Shown: positions 1 to 13,255 of the stretch, piece after piece
Layout: each line of letters opens with the position of its first letter
How positions within the stretch are numbered: position 1 is the first letter of the stretch
DNA from: Populus alba
Taxonomy: Eukaryota; Streptophyta; Magnoliopsida; Malpighiales; Salicaceae
NCBI RefSeq assembly: GCF_005239225.2
Contig: NC_133294.1
Location: 22,994,527-23,058,526, forward strand
Length of the DNA stretch: 64,000 nt
Reading direction: 5' to 3'
Notes under the pieces: model-generated
The model's database searches: none
The model's input: only the letters and a program-made list of their open reading frames with translations
What the model was told of the DNA's origin: nothing
Made by a program: the position numbers and the translations under genes

Positions 1-3000
1 TGGCTAGCGATCAGAGGCACTGTGGATGTTAAACAGCACGGCATCTGCTCTGTTTTACCTCATTATTCATCTGATATAAAGAGAGAAAAATGGTGTTGGA
101 GCTAGGTAGGACCTCCAAAGCTAAAAAGTTCAAGGAGATGGAGGGACGACAGGGAAGAGAGGTGACCCCATGCCTGAAAGGTGGGTAGTTGTGGTGTCCA
201 GTTCTGTCTTCCTTTATGTCCAAATTAAGCTCCTCGTTTCATTTTTGCCTATCGAGAGAATTCACATTGTTTTGAGGATTTTTCTTTCTGGTACGATTGA
301 ATATTTTGCTGTTTAAACTTATCAATCATTTGATTCGGTATTTAATTCGCGATAATTATGATTTAGGTAATAGATGGTAGAAAGTTGATTATTTTTTTGA
401 GTTTTTAACGTGAAATTCAAGCAACATTAATAAGAGATTTGTTAAAGATTCTAGTTAGCCAAATAATAAAATTTAGAACGGATTTTTAGCGAGAGTAATC
501 ATTGTGTATAACTTGTGTTCTTCAAAACAGATTTTTACAACAAAAATGGCAAGAGAAAAGGACTTGAAAGCTGAAGGCTAAGGAAGGAAGCAGAGAATGT
601 TTTCTTTACATAAGCAAGCACTGCATTTTCCCAGTAGAAAGATCTTGATGTTAGCTAATCTCATCATGAGGATGACGATGGGCACCACTGCTTGAGCAAC
701 AACCCATTTTCAAGGAGGTGAGAGGTTGAAGAAGGTAGGGCAACAGAGAGTGTTTTCTGTTCCTGAAAAGGCCTTGAGTTGCCCTATCAAAGACTTCGAT
801 GGCAGACAAAGTTAATGGGCTATTTGGCCCTCCTTCTAGAGAACAGAACAGAACTCGAATGAGAAATCTTCTTTTGGGCTCATTAACTTTTATTTTTGTG
901 GACCAGTCCGTTGATCATTGTCGAAGGAATAAACCATGGCTAGATTACAGGACCAGATTAACATAACGAATATTTCCTTGATAATCCAGATTCATCTAGA
1001 TTTTATAAAAAAAATCATTGAAATAATATAATTTTAAATTTTAAAAGAAATCTTGGTTTTTTTATTTACCAAGCCTGATGCAGGACTCGAGTATGATGAT
1101 CGAGTCGATTTCATAACTATAGTTTATGGTTTATAGAATATAGCACACTTGTCACAGGAGAATAGCAATGTACATTGGGTTATAAACCCAGCCAATGGCA
1201 ATATTAAAAAGGTAAAGCATGCGTTTATGATGAAGAGACCAAAGTAAAGCCATCATGTTTCTCTTACACAATCCTGATATTTCTTTCATGGAAGAAAAAC
1301 ATTGTGTCGTCAAGCATTTCAATATGCCGATTCACAACTTGCATGTGTTCATCAATCTCTTTTCTATGTTGAAAACAAAAAAATAAATCCAAAATGTTAA
1401 AATTACAGATTTTCACGTTGGTTTTTAGCGAGAAATAATTGCAATTCATCTTTTTTTTTTAAAAAAAAAAACATAAAAGGGTAGTTCTAATCATTAATGA
1501 GGTTTTCTTTATGCTTGTTTTTGTGTTTTAAAAACGTTTTTAAAAATTCATTTAAAAAAAACATAAAAGGGTAGTTTTAATAATTAATGAGGTTTTTTTA
1601 TGTTTGTTTTTGTGTTTCAAAAACGTTTTTCGAAGAATTTAAATTTTTTTTTATACTTTAAAATAATTTTTTTTTTGATGTTTTTAGATCATCTTGATGA
1701 GTTAATTTTAAAAATGATTTTTTTAAAAATAAAAAAAAATAATATTTGATATATTTTTCAAGTGAAAAAAACTTTAAAAAACAACCACAATTACATTTTC
1801 AAACATATAAAATATAAAGCCAAAAATAGCTAGAAGGATTTATCATGAACACATCGAAGGTATCAATGTAGAAACATGTTATGAATATCATCATGAAAAT
1901 AAAAATAAAAAATTGAGGTACAACTTCATCCAAAAAAATCGTCATAAATGGAAAATCCATAAATAATAACCTTTAACAAGTCCCTTGAAAAGAAAATCCC
2001 AACAACTTGTTCTTTATTTTTTCGGTTTCAATGCCTCAAAAGAAAAAGGAAATATCACTATTACTGGCTTTTGACTATGCACTGCACGCTCTTTTTGACA
2101 GCAACAATTTTGGCTCACATCACAATCATCACCATTGCTTAATTATAAAAGAAATCTTCTCCTACACACATACTTACCTTTAACTAACTTGGTTAAGTCC
2201 TCACAAAAGCAGTAAAGCAATTCAATTAGCTTGGACCATATATATAGATAAAGGAAGGGAAACATCTCAAGTGGTTCATTAATACAAAACTTTGCCTTAT
2301 ATATATTTATATACACATTACCTTTCTTCCTCTTTGTTTGGTATTGTGATATGCGGGGTATTTTTCTGTTTAAAAATCTATAATATGATTATTTTTTTTA
2401 ATTTTCTGACAACATCATCATATCTGAATTATCAAAAAAATACTAAGAAAAAAAATATTAAATTAATGTTTTTTCAAGGCAAATAAATTTATGAAAAACA
2501 TTTAAAAATAAAGTTTGCAATTTCAAAGAGGGTTTTAACAAAAAAAAAAAAAAAGAGAGGATTTGTGATATTGTATGTGTGAGAATGTCATTTGGGTTAT
2601 ATGAAATAATATTCTTTCAAACTTTTGATTCAATAATTCATATGTGGAGCTGTTATAAATTATCTAAAGAATGAAATCATTTGTTCAATCTACTTTTCTC
2701 TCACTCAGAAGTTGTGGTTGAAACTCATGCTAGACACCCATACTTGATATGAGCTTCTCGATGGGAATATATATTTAGCAAAGCAAAGCAAAACACGTAC
2801 TATATACTTTTTATGATAACATTTAGATTAGTCACTCAAATCAAGGGAGGCCAGGTGATAATATTGCTACAATACTATTCCCAAACCATATTCTTTTTCT
2901 TTTTCTCAAGTAAAAGAGCATATATATTGACTTAATTAGTAATTATAGTCAACTATAGTAATTAATCCAGGTATAACCTGGCAATTAATCAGAGGCTTAA

Positions 3001-3970
3001 TTTGATTAAGGTTTCATTTCAAACTATTTTATATAATAAGTTAATCCGATCAAATCCCATAAGATTTAATAGGAAATATTTCAAAATATATATTTTTTAA
3101 AATTTTATCCCAATATTGTTCTGATGAATCAATTTCAATATATAATCCATTAATTAACTCAACAACTCGGTAACCTAGGATTTAAACAACTAAGATCCCA
3201 ACACAAGTCATCAAAGTAATTTAGATCCCATCAAAAAGACAACCTTATCATCACCAACTCCAAGAATCAATGAAAACACCAAATGGTCTGGATCCACCAC
3301 CCACTATCCTGTACAAACACATCGCAAATACTGCTAGAGGAAAAAAAAGAGAGTTGCATGGCATGGAATGGACATATATCATGAAGGAAAAGACAATATT
3401 TACATCAAAGAAAGTCGCAACAAAATCATGGTCCAAAGTTTTGTAAAGCAATCCTTGCCATCATCTTGGCCAGATCTTGCCGTCCAGTCCAACTATCCAG
3501 GGGCCCCAGAAGAGACCACACTTGTCATCATCTAATTTTGGTCTCACTGCATGCCACTTGGAAGGACATTTTCAACTCAAAACACTACTGTGTTTTTCCA
3601 AGTAGATGTTCACACTCACAGGGTTGATAAAATGGTAGTGATCAACACCATCAGTACTGAAACTGGGAGTTGGGAAAAGCAATTGCCCTTATTTCTTAAG
3701 GTACATGAAGGCAAAGGGTCAAAAAAGAGGGAGACTATAGAGTCCTATCGTTTCAATTTTGACGAGGTCTCTTTCTATTTTCTCCCCGTAAGCTTGCACG
3801 CCATCTCTTTCTCTAGTGTCTCTCTCACAAACAAGTGGAGAAGGGGAAGCATTTAATGCCAATCTTATGTTATTTCTGAATTTTCTCTCATATATTCACT
3901 ACACATGAGAACCTTGTTTCCCTCACCTTCCAATATATCTGGATAACTACATTGGATGTGCTGCTCCACA
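1..3970. other. AT-rich intergenic region upstream of the kinesin gene
   Basis: I find no protein gene I can support here. Open frames are short, lack family resemblance and sit in AT-rich sequence. The stretch holds poly-A/poly-T runs around 1,451-1,470 and 2,541-2,556, a 90-bp-period direct repeat (listed separately) and scattered TATA-like tracts, for example near 2,238-2,250. The part nearest 3,970 is the likely promoter of the kinesin gene. Confidence 0.6.
1471..1630. repeat. Two-copy direct repeat, period 90 bp
   Basis: A unit of about 70 bp beginning ACATAAAAGGGTAGTT and ending AAAACGTTTTT occurs at 1,471-1,541 and again at 1,561-1,630 with a few substitutions. The spacer between units is A-rich. 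It looks like a local tandem duplication in non-coding DNA; no transposon ends were recognised. Confidence 0.85.
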
Positions 3971-3979
3971 TTTATATAG
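3971..3979 (+). promoter_or_regulatory. Candidate TATA box of the kinesin gene
   Basis: TTTATATAG lies about 540 bp before the kinesin start codon. Pyrimidine-rich leader-like sequence (CT repeat near 4,201-4,216) follows it, and a polypyrimidine-CAG acceptor-like site near 4,466 suggests a leader intron. The transcription start is inferred only. Confidence 0.3.
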
Positions 3980-4516
3980 CTCAAACTCTTATGCAACCTG
4001 TTGAATTTTCTGAATTTGAAGAAGCCCATTTAAAGGTCTGTGCCTTATAGAAACTGAACTTTATCGCTTCTTCCTTGCAAAAGCTTGCTGCTTCTTTTCT
4101 AGCTAGGGTGGTGGTGATGATCAAGTGTAGTCCTTGCAAGACTTCTTGTTTGTAGCTCCTCTCATTTCCATTTCTTTCTATGTAGCTTCTTGTGCCAATT
4201 CTCTCTCTCTCTCTCTATTAATCTTCTCTGTATCATTTCCAATTCTATTGGATTTTCTTTCTTTTTGAGCATTATATTTCTTACCAACATTCGTTTTGTG
4301 TTAAATGTTCGTGTTTTGGTTTCTTAAAGAGCATTACATTAACTTCTTACCAAACCTACTGCTCTAATAAAGTTGGAATATTACTACTTTCTAGGTTTGA
4401 ATCTCTAACCAACTTGTTTCAAATGTTCTGATCAGGTTTCTGTGCAATTTTATGTCTGTTTCCGCAGATATAAATAGGGTAGCATTTCCAGGTGAGAGTA
4501 CTGATTAGGCATAAAG

Positions 4517-7500
4517 ATGCCACACGAAACCAACCATGGCTCCCTTTTCACCTCTCCTTGCAAGAACTTGAGAGGGTTAAGAGGTTTGATTCCCAGCAAC
4601 GAGGCTTGTTACACTGATGAGATTATCAATGACCGCGAATTAGCTCAAAGAAAGGCTGAAGAAGCAGGTAAGAAATGCTGATCTTCCATGTTCTACCATT
4701 ACAAACTCACACAGATTCTTCCTCCAATGTTGACTCTTTTGCTTTTGATGGTTCCTACACTTTTTTGTCAAAAACTTTGTTAAATTTTTGTCCAATGCAA
4801 TAAATTCTGAGTGGTCAAGTAATTATTTGCCTTTGCTTGAAAAAAGTTTGAATAAAAGATTGTGCAGCATATCATATGATGAAAGGAAGAATGTGGGTGA
4901 TCCCATAGAGTTGAAAATAAACTGGTATTCATCACTTTGTGTTGAAGTGGGTCCAAATTAGCCCTACCTGTGTTTTTGGTAGCCGAAAGAAGCTTTCAAA
5001 AGGAAACAGACCTTTTTCTGGTGTAAGCAATGGAACATTGCAATTAATCATAGCAGGGCCTAAACCATGGATCATTTCTTCTTTCATTGATGTTCTGTCA
5101 CAATCTGAAACATTTCTGGTCTCGAAAACAATTGCGTAATTTGATGAACATTTAGCCCAGTGATAGTAGTAAGTAGGAAGAGACTATCCTTAGGACTAGA
5201 TTTCAGAAGGTTTGCTTTTTGAAATGCTAATGATGATGGATTATGACAAATTCGCGGATGCTGACGAAAACACTGTCCCTAGCAAATTCTGATGTTTAGG
5301 ACCATAAATAAAAAGACAAGGTTTGTAGTGGTAAAAGAAAAAACCTCCAAGATTTAATGTATAAATTGTGTACTTGCAAAACATAGAAGAAAACAACACA
5401 AGAAAATAATAATCACAAAGAAAAAGATAGAGTTGGTTGAATTATTCCTATTTTATTACTATTTTTTAATATATTTTTGTCTTTTTTAGAGATTTATGAT
5501 TTTTTAAATGAGTCAGAAACAGAACTTTACAATAGTAGAAAAATCAAAATTCTAAGATAAATAGAAAAGTCAACATAAAATCTGAAATTAAACTAAAAAT
5601 TAAAAAATAAGAAGGAAAATAATGAAAGTGGAGGAGGGTATTTCGAAGCTAAAATGGTTTTAGCCAGCCAACCTCCCTATACAACATGACATATAATTAA
5701 AATCTTTTGATAAAATTTGAGCCTGCTAGGTTTCTTGAATGATTCGTATCGTATCCACAGTTGACAGGTCAGAACTATCAGATTATAGTAACTCGCCTAG
5801 ATCAAAAGTCTTGAAAACGATGATCAATGTCAGCTTTTAAGAATTGCAGCTAGAGGGTCATTTGGCCAGGAGTTCACTTGTAGTGCAATTGTCAGTTGTC
5901 ATTGTTACCCCAGTACTAGCCATTTTCATTTTTATGTTCTATTAAGAATGATAATTCAAAAGAAACAAAAAATAAAAAGAAAATTATTGGCAGATTTTCT
6001 ACATTATTTCGCATTTGTGGATTAATGGATTCGAATTCGGTACGAGTTAGTTTAGATATCTAAGTGCACAAATGGGCTTGGGAATTTTACTGCAATATCT
6101 ATTGCTCATGGATCTCAGCTTCAAGGAGGTACCAAGCAGCAGATTGGTTGAGGCAGATGGACAAGGGGGCATCAAGAACCCTGCCCAAAGAACCCTCAGA
6201 GGAAGAGTTTTGCCTTGCCCTAAGAAATGGCCTCATTCTCTGCAATGTCCTCAATAAAGTCAACCCTGGTGCTGTTCTCAAGGTACGTACTTGCTTCTTC
6301 AAACCCTTCATTTTGTCAGTAATTGCCAAGAGCAGAAACTTTTTTACCTGATAGAAGCTAGCAGTGTCAGCATTAGGTTATTAGCATTCGTGAATGAAAC
6401 TGATGTTCTATTTCTACTATGACAAAAAGGTAAATGCTGGCTTCTGGTGCATAATTCTAGTCAGGACCTGACAGTTTCTATAACTTAGATATGAGTTAAC
6501 AATATTCTGTTGGCATAATTGTAACAAGGATCTTTATTGTTCATTCTAATAATAATGGTAGCTTTGATTCATCTCTGAAATTGAAATAGGTGGTTCCGAA
6601 TCTCACAGTGCAGTCTACGGAAGGAGCAGCACAGTCTGCGATTCAGTACTTTGAGAACATGAGGAATTTTTTGGTGGCTGTTAAAGATATGAAGCTTTTG
6701 ACTTTTGAAGCATCTGACTTGGAGAAGGTCTGAAATCTTCCCTAAATATACAATGTAGAAAGGTTTATGTGCACTGGAATTTGCTAATCAATTTCTAGTT
6801 TTCCACATCTCTTCTAGTCCAATGTAATTCAGAGTTCAGACAATAACGGTGTCATTCTATCTTCTTACGTCTGTTGCGCTTTATTTGCTGTCCTCTGCCT
6901 TTGATAGTCAAGCATTTTTGTCTTTGAAATCTTGGATACAGGGAGGCTCGTCGAGTAAGGTTGTAGATTGCATTCTCTGTTTGAAAGGATATTACGAGTG
7001 GAAGCAGGCTGGTGGAATTGGTGTATGGAGATATGGAGGGCTTATTAAGATCGAATCATTCCAGAAGGGATCGCCATCTTCTCTGGTCGGCAGCGAAAGT
7101 GCTGATGAGTCTGTTGATGAATCTGAATCATCACAACATGAACAAGTATTAGAGTTTCTTCATCTTTCCAGTGAGGTCTCAATTGAAGAAACCAAAACTG
7201 CCAATGCTCTGGCTTTTCTTTTCGATCATTTTGGACTCAGACTTCTACAAGCTTACCTTCAGGAGATCAATGGGATTGAAGAGCTGCCTTTGAATGGAAT
7301 GGTAGGTAAGACCCTTTCGAGTTTGTGTTACATGTGTGTACAATTGTACTAAGCAGACCTGAGCACAAGGTACCTAATATGGGAATGAAATCCAACGATG
7401 GGAATCGAAAACTAGACAGTGTGTTGCCACTCAATACCATCACTGTAAGGAATCTGATATATGATTATATGGGTGAAAAATCGCAGGTAATAGATACTTT

Positions 7501-10500
7501 GCTCAGTAAGGCAGTTAAAGATTTCTCAGCATTGCTTGTTTCTCAGGGCACACAGGTAATAAGAATTTCGGAGTCTCACTGAGTATTCTTTTCCAGTGAT
7601 CTCCTAAGATCAATATATTACTAATCCAGTGTTCCTGCAAAGTAATGTAGTCTCCTTTTACCACTACTTGCAGCTTGGACTATTTCTGAAGAAAATATTG
7701 AAGGGTGATATCGGTTCCCTATCAAAAAATGAATTCATAGAAGCCATTTCCCAGTATCTTAGACAAAGAGCTAGTTTGGCTTCAAGTGATTTCTCCAAGT
7801 TTTGCATCTGTGGTGGCAAAAGAGAAACTATTCAGCATACTGTTAGTAGCTCTTCCGGTCACACGGAAGTAATTGATCTTCATCAGAAACAGCTTGAGGT
7901 TTGAATGTCAGCCCATCAGAAGTTTACTCCCTTGGTCTTTTCATCGACAACAATCTACTTATATTACATAATATGTTTTTGTTTATATTGACATGATTGT
8001 TACTTTCAGGATCTGAGATTTTATTACAAAGAAATGAGGCGACAAGTGAAACAAATTCAAGCAGATTGGGAAGAAGAAGTCAGCAGGCTTGGTCAGGATA
8101 CTAAAATTTCTAATAATATTCAGTGAATTTTCCTTGTCTATTTAGAATGGTTTGTTAGGCATTTAAACATTTGATTTTCTGTCTCAGAACAACATATCAG
8201 GGATCTTGAAGTAGCATCTTCTTCTTGTCACCAAGTTTTAGAGGAAAATCGCCAGCTTTACAATCAAGTACAAGACCTTAAAGGTGACCACTTCTTGTGA
8301 TTTGTTCAAAGTAACTTGAAACATTATGCATTTTGTGACATCTCTTTTTTGAGCAGGAACAATCAGGGTCTATTGTAGAGTCAGACCCTTCTTGCGGGGG
8401 CAATCGAATGGGCAATCCACTGTGGACTACATTGGAGAAAATGGAAATATCATGATTGTTAATCCTCTTAAGAATGGGAAAGAAGCAAGAAAGGTGTTTT
8501 CCTTCAACAAAGTATTTGGAACGAATGTTACTCAAGGTACGCTCTCTTTCTTGTAGCTGCATTGTGAGATGGTGGTCGGTCTCACAAAGTTCCGTAACTC
8601 TTCACGGCGGAAACATTTGCGAATGGACCTTTAAGAAGAATACAGGCAACATGCTTACTTGTTTTCCCGCAGGTTTTCTTAAATATTAATGATTTTCATT
8701 TTCATCTGCAGACCAAATATATGCGGACACTCAACCACTGGTCCGGTCAGTTCTAGATGGCTATAATGTTTGCATCTTTGCATATGGACAAACCGGATCA
8801 GGGAAGACATATACAATGGTATGCCATTGATGTTTAGTTCTGAGCTAACAATATTTTCAGCAATATCAATTATGCAATTCAATGTTTTTGTTTGAATTTG
8901 ACAGAGTGGCCCTGATTTGACTTCTGAACAAACATGGGGTGTGAACTATCGAGCTCTGCGCGACTTATTTCAGATTTCAACGACAAGGGGAGATGTCATT
9001 AGGTATGAAGTTGGAGTTCAAATGGTAGAAATATACAATGAACAAGTGAGAGACCTGTTAGTCAGTGATGGCTCCAACAGAAGATATCCTTCAAAACTGA
9101 CTTTTACAGCATGATTATTGTTTATTAAAGTTTCATAAACTATCAGCTAAATTTCTTCATCGAAGAGTTGATTTTACCTCAACCATTCATACATTAGACA
9201 TCCGTAACAATTCCCAGTTGAATGGGCTTAATGTACCTGACGCAAGCTGGATTCCAGTCTCAAGTACACAAGATGTTCTTGATCTAATGAAAATCGGTCA
9301 AAGAAATCGTGCTGTCGGTGCGACTGCTTTAAACGAGCGAAGCAGTCGATCTCATAGGTAGGAACACACATTTCTAGCAGAAATTAAAATTCATTCACTC
9401 TTCAAGTATTCATTGTAATGGTTCTTTTTTGCTGCAGTGTTTTGACAGTTCATGTCTATGGAAAAGAATTAGTTTCTGGATCAATTCTTAAAGGCTGCTT
9501 ACACATGGTGGATTTAGCTGGAAGTGAAAGAGTGGATAAATCAGAAGCTGTTGGCGAGAGATTGAAAGAAGCTCAACATATTAATCGATCTCTCTCCGCT
9601 TTGGGAGATGTCATCTCTGCTCTTGCACAGAAGAGTCCACATGTTCCCTATAGAAACAGCAAGCTTACACAAGTTCTGCAGGATTCTTTAGGTGCTCATA
9701 TGATCATAAGAAGCAAACTTTTCCTTTCAAATATTTTTCCTACTAATATCTTCTAATTGTTTCTTAATTTCTATATTTAGGTGGGCATGCTAAAACACTA
9801 ATGTTTGTACATATAAATCCTGAACTTAATTCTATTGGGGAGACAATTAGCACACTGAAGTTTGCTGAGAGAGTTGCATCTGTTGAACTTGGGGCAGCTA
9901 GATCAAACAAAGAAACTGGCGAAATCCGAGAGCTGAAAGAAGAGGTTTAGTTTTCTTCTCTCATTTGTACATTAATTCTTTTCTCGACTTACTCTAATTT
10001 TGGTGGAAATTCATCGTGATCATTTCTCCTTGTCTAGATATCAAACCTCAAAGAGGCATTGGAGAGGAAGGAAGCTGAAATCGAGCAAATCAAAGGTGGC
10101 AGCACTAGAAGCTCAGCAGACTCTCAAAGAACAAGAGCGGTTTCTCCTTTCTATGTGCCTAGATATGGTACAAGTGCCAGCTTAAAACCCGAGACATCTC
10201 ATAGGCCAATTGATGACACTAGAAGCTCAGAGGTAAAACAAAACAAGAGACTATTTCATTTGCTGCAATCTTTGAGTTGTTTCTATTCTTAAGGAATATC
10301 CTGAAGGGTTGATTTTGATTTTAAGGCTAGAAGTTGTTCTTCGGGTAAGCAAAGGAGATCAAGTTTTCCTTCTTCACTCACAGACAAGGAAACATTACCA
10401 AGGATTCCTTTCCTAGGCGAAGAGAGGTTAGCAAGCTCCGCAAAACCAAGATCACCATCCCCTCCTGTTAGGAGATCAACCTCAACAGATAGAGGAGCCC

Positions 10501-11318
10501 TCAGTAGAAGCAGGGTCAAGGAGAGAGTTGAGAATCAACCTGTTGCAAGAGTACCCTTTCCAGCTATAGTGCCTGTCAACAAATCCATAGCTGCAATTCC
10601 AGTGATCCCATCAGCAGATAACAGCTCAAAAGGTACATATATAGGCTCACAAGAAGCGCTGAAGCAGGATAACATCTCCAAAGCATTCTATAACCTCCAA
10701 AAGGTTAGCACCAGGAAATATTACCCGGAACACGAAGAGGAGCAGTGTAGGCAAGCTCTTAATATAAGACAAGGAGGCATTAAAAAAAGCAAAAATGAAA
10801 GCAAAGTTAAGGCGAAGCATCAAATGCATCCAGCAAAGTGCCACGAGGTTGATGTTGGGACAACAATGCTCTCTGACATAGATGCCGGTGAAAAGATAGA
10901 GGAGCCGCGAAAGAGTGACTCTTCTGAGCCAGAAAACGAGCGCTCGCTTCCCGTGTCTCCAACAATAGGTGCTTTAATGGTGAAGAAGCTTCAGATGAAT
11001 TTCTCGAAGAACTCACAGAATCTTGAGCCAAGGTATGATTCAAACTGTTCTTTTTGAAGCCTTATCACAGAGAAGTTTTCTCTTCCTTCTCCCGTGAATC
11101 TTGGTATATCTATCTATATGCTTGTGTTAACAATAGTAGAAATATTGCCAATGACGTGCAGATTTGTTCAAGTTGTGGAACCCTTACTGGCTGGCAAACT
11201 TGAAAGCAAACTTCCAAACAACATAACTCGTAATGCGAAAGAAGCCGGAAACACATCCATGCCTGAATTCAGAAGGAGTCGATCCACTCCTCGTGGAAAG
11301 TTTACGATCTTACCTTGA
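4517..11318 (+). CDS. KIN14: Kinesin-14 with N-terminal calponin-homology domain (KCH type), 17 exons
   Basis: Minus-end-directed microtubule motor of the plant KCH class, which links actin (through the CH domain) to microtubules. Exons read as 4517-4667, 6119-6282, 6590-6727, 6942-7301, 7487-7555, 7674-7898, 8010-8091, 8188-8283, 8357-8536, 8712-8818, 8905-9083, 9193-9357, 9438-9691, 9781-9944, 10038-10232, 10326-11032 and 11162-11318. They total 3,393 nt, a whole number of codons (1,130 residues). The CH domain spans about residues 51-165 (RRYQAADWL onward) and a coiled coil about 365-428. The motor spans about 428-765 with P-loop GQTGSGKT, switch I NERSSRSH and switch II DLAGSE. A serine/arginine-rich tail follows. 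A central motor after a coiled coil, starting [11 protein letters not shown], is typical of kinesin-14. All introns are GT-AG except intron 11, which is AT-AC. Frame continuity across 17 exons argues for a functional gene. The exact Arabidopsis orthologue is not settled. Confidence 0.93.
9084..9192 (+). other. U12-type AT-AC intron (intron 11 of the kinesin gene)
   Basis: The intron begins ATATCCTT (9,084-9,091), the exact consensus of U12-type AT-AC donors, and ends in AC at 9,192. A branch-like TTTACCTCAACC lies about 10 nt before the 3' end. Removing exactly this 109-bp segment joins AGAAG to ATTAGACATC and gives ...[12 protein letters not shown]..., the sequence conserved in KCH motors. 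No GT-AG pair restores that reading. Splicing must therefore use the minor spliceosome if the gene is expressed. Confidence 0.9.
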
Positions 11319-12407
11319 GACTAGACAGTATATATATAGCAATGAATATACTTCCACAAATATTTCCACATGTTATATAGTGACTGTTCTTGTTTGGATA
11401 CCTGGTTGCTTTCATCTTTCAAGAGATTTTAAGGCTGGTAGTCCAGATGACTGCCTTTCCACATATCCTAAACCATGGCAAGTTTTCCTGTAATTTACAA
11501 GTCATGGGTGCTATTGCTCAGCACTTGTGGATACATAGTTTCAATTAATGTCTTCCGGTGATTACATGCGCTGATCATTCTATAACATCAAGGATTTTAT
11601 CGGTGTGAATTCATGGATCACCTATTCTATATAGCATGTGTCTGCAGATAAAAATACTTCTCGGATCTGATTACAGTGACAAACCCTCTAACTAGATTTG
11701 CTTGTTGCTATCCTTGCAACATGATGAGTAGCGGTACAAAGAAGCTCGAAAGCTAAATGTGGAGATCTAAGAATTTTGAGTAATTAATTTTTAAGAGCCT
11801 AAGACAAACGCAAGAACACTTGAATTCCATGGTTTCAACGCTTTCATGTTCATAAGGGCTTTGAGAAAGACCACTTTTTGAATGTTCTATTCAATGCTAG
11901 GTTCAATTTTCTATAACCAAACATTGAAAATAAAAATCATAATGGCAAATTTCTATAAATTAATATTCTTGTGATTATTAAAATTTATTAATTATATTAT
12001 TTAAATTTAATACTTAAGTTGGGCATCAAACAAAAATATTATTTATATCAAGATTATTAATTTATATAGATTAAGCATTGATTTTTAAGGCCAAAGAATG
12101 TTAGTCCTTTCTTTCTAGACCCACTTTCTAGGGCTAGCACAAATCCACAAACAAATAAAGCTCGAAGAATATATGCGAAAAGGAAATATTCTTCCTTTAT
12201 CAACAGAAAAGGAAAAACTGGGCATTCCCTGGCAAAAACACACTCCTGTACATGAAAGATACCAAAACAGGAAACACTTTCCCAACTAGTGAAGGTGTCT
12301 ATATATATATATATGTATGTGCTCATGAGATGCTGTGAAACCCACACCCTTCGTCCTCGCGCACACATATTTGGTGCCCTAGCTAGTGAAGGTACGTGTG
12401 TGTGTCA
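11319..12407. other. Intergenic: kinesin 3' region and promoter of the next gene
   Basis: This is presumably the 3' UTR of the kinesin gene followed by AT-rich spacer. A TA-rich tract at about 12,301-12,317 lies 90-110 bp before the next start codon and may serve as its TATA region. No coding feature was recognised. Confidence 0.5.
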
Positions 12408-13255
12408 ATGGAAGCCACCGCTGTTGCTCTCTGGGTTGAAAGAATTGCTTTCCTTTTGCTATCGTGCTTTGCCAGCATCGAAAGTTGTGGCTTTGGCTGG
12501 GGGGCCGTGCTTGGTCTCTTGGCACTGTCTAACTTCCTGTTTAGGTGTGCCATGGAAGAACAGGCTTCTGCAGTAAAGTTGAAGAAGCTCCACAAAAATC
12601 TCAAGAACTCTGACGCGAGGGTCAGTTAGTTCTCTTTTCTGATACTTGATTTTTACCGTACTTGAAAGTTATTTTAATGTCTATTTTTAATATCAAAATA
12701 CATATTATATGGAAAAACTCAAGAGTAATTATGAGTTTACTCTGAAAACTATCTACAAAATCTTTATAAGAATCATTTGCTTGTTTAAATTTTGTTTCTT
12801 TTATGCAGTTGAGGTTCTTACTAATAATTTACCTTCTCTAGATCAATATCGAGCGATATTCTGATGTCGAGAGCAACACCAACGAAGAAAAGAAAGCAGT
12901 TGAAGAGGATGGAGAGAACAACAGAGCTACCTCTGGTGAAGGAGGAGAGGACTTAACCATGAAGTCTAAACTCTTTGAAATATTGAAGAAAGCTACAAGT
13001 AATTGCGATGCAGAAAAGCTTTCATACAAATGGCAGGAAATGGTGGTGAACAAAGTGGAGGATGAATTCAAGAAATACCGATCGCTCGGTGATGAAGAAC
13101 TGAGGAAAGCAAAAGGAGGATGCGAGGAAGAATTCAAGAAGAAGCTGAAAACCAAGGAGGAAGAATTGGAAGGCAAGCATGACGAGGAGAGACGCAGATG
13201 GGAGAAAGAGAGGAAAATCTTGAAAGAAAAATATGAAATGATGCGATGGACATAG
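12408..13255 (+). CDS. Small membrane-anchored coiled-coil protein of unknown function (2 exons)
   Basis: Two exons (12408-12620 and 12842-13255) joined at a GT-AG intron keep one frame and give about 208 residues. I chose the start reading MEATAVALWV; an in-frame ATG four codons earlier (12,396) is also possible. Residues about 5-47 are strongly hydrophobic with small residues, forming one or two membrane spans. The rest is highly charged and Lys/Glu-rich, with long heptad-like stretches near the C terminus (KKKLKTKEEELEGKHDEERR), so a cytosolic coiled coil is expected. I recognise no named domain and assign no function. Clean splice sites and a frame that stays open across both exons support a real gene, but no homology was tested. 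Confidence 0.65.

Noticed and set aside
3551..3856. 101-codon open frame upstream of the kinesin gene
   Set aside because: No domain, no recognisable family and no clear promoter or splice context; it lies in likely promoter sequence.
6064..6118. Alternative start of the kinesin at 6,064 (MHKWAWEF...)
   Set aside because: This reading is intron sequence. The acceptor at 6,118 joins in frame to the exon at 4,517-4,667, giving [14 protein letters not shown] as in the family.
7325..7486. Open reading frame in kinesin intron 4
   Set aside because: Continuous with exon 5 by chance. Joining 7,301 to 7,487 gives the conserved M-VIDTLLSK reading, while including this stretch does not.
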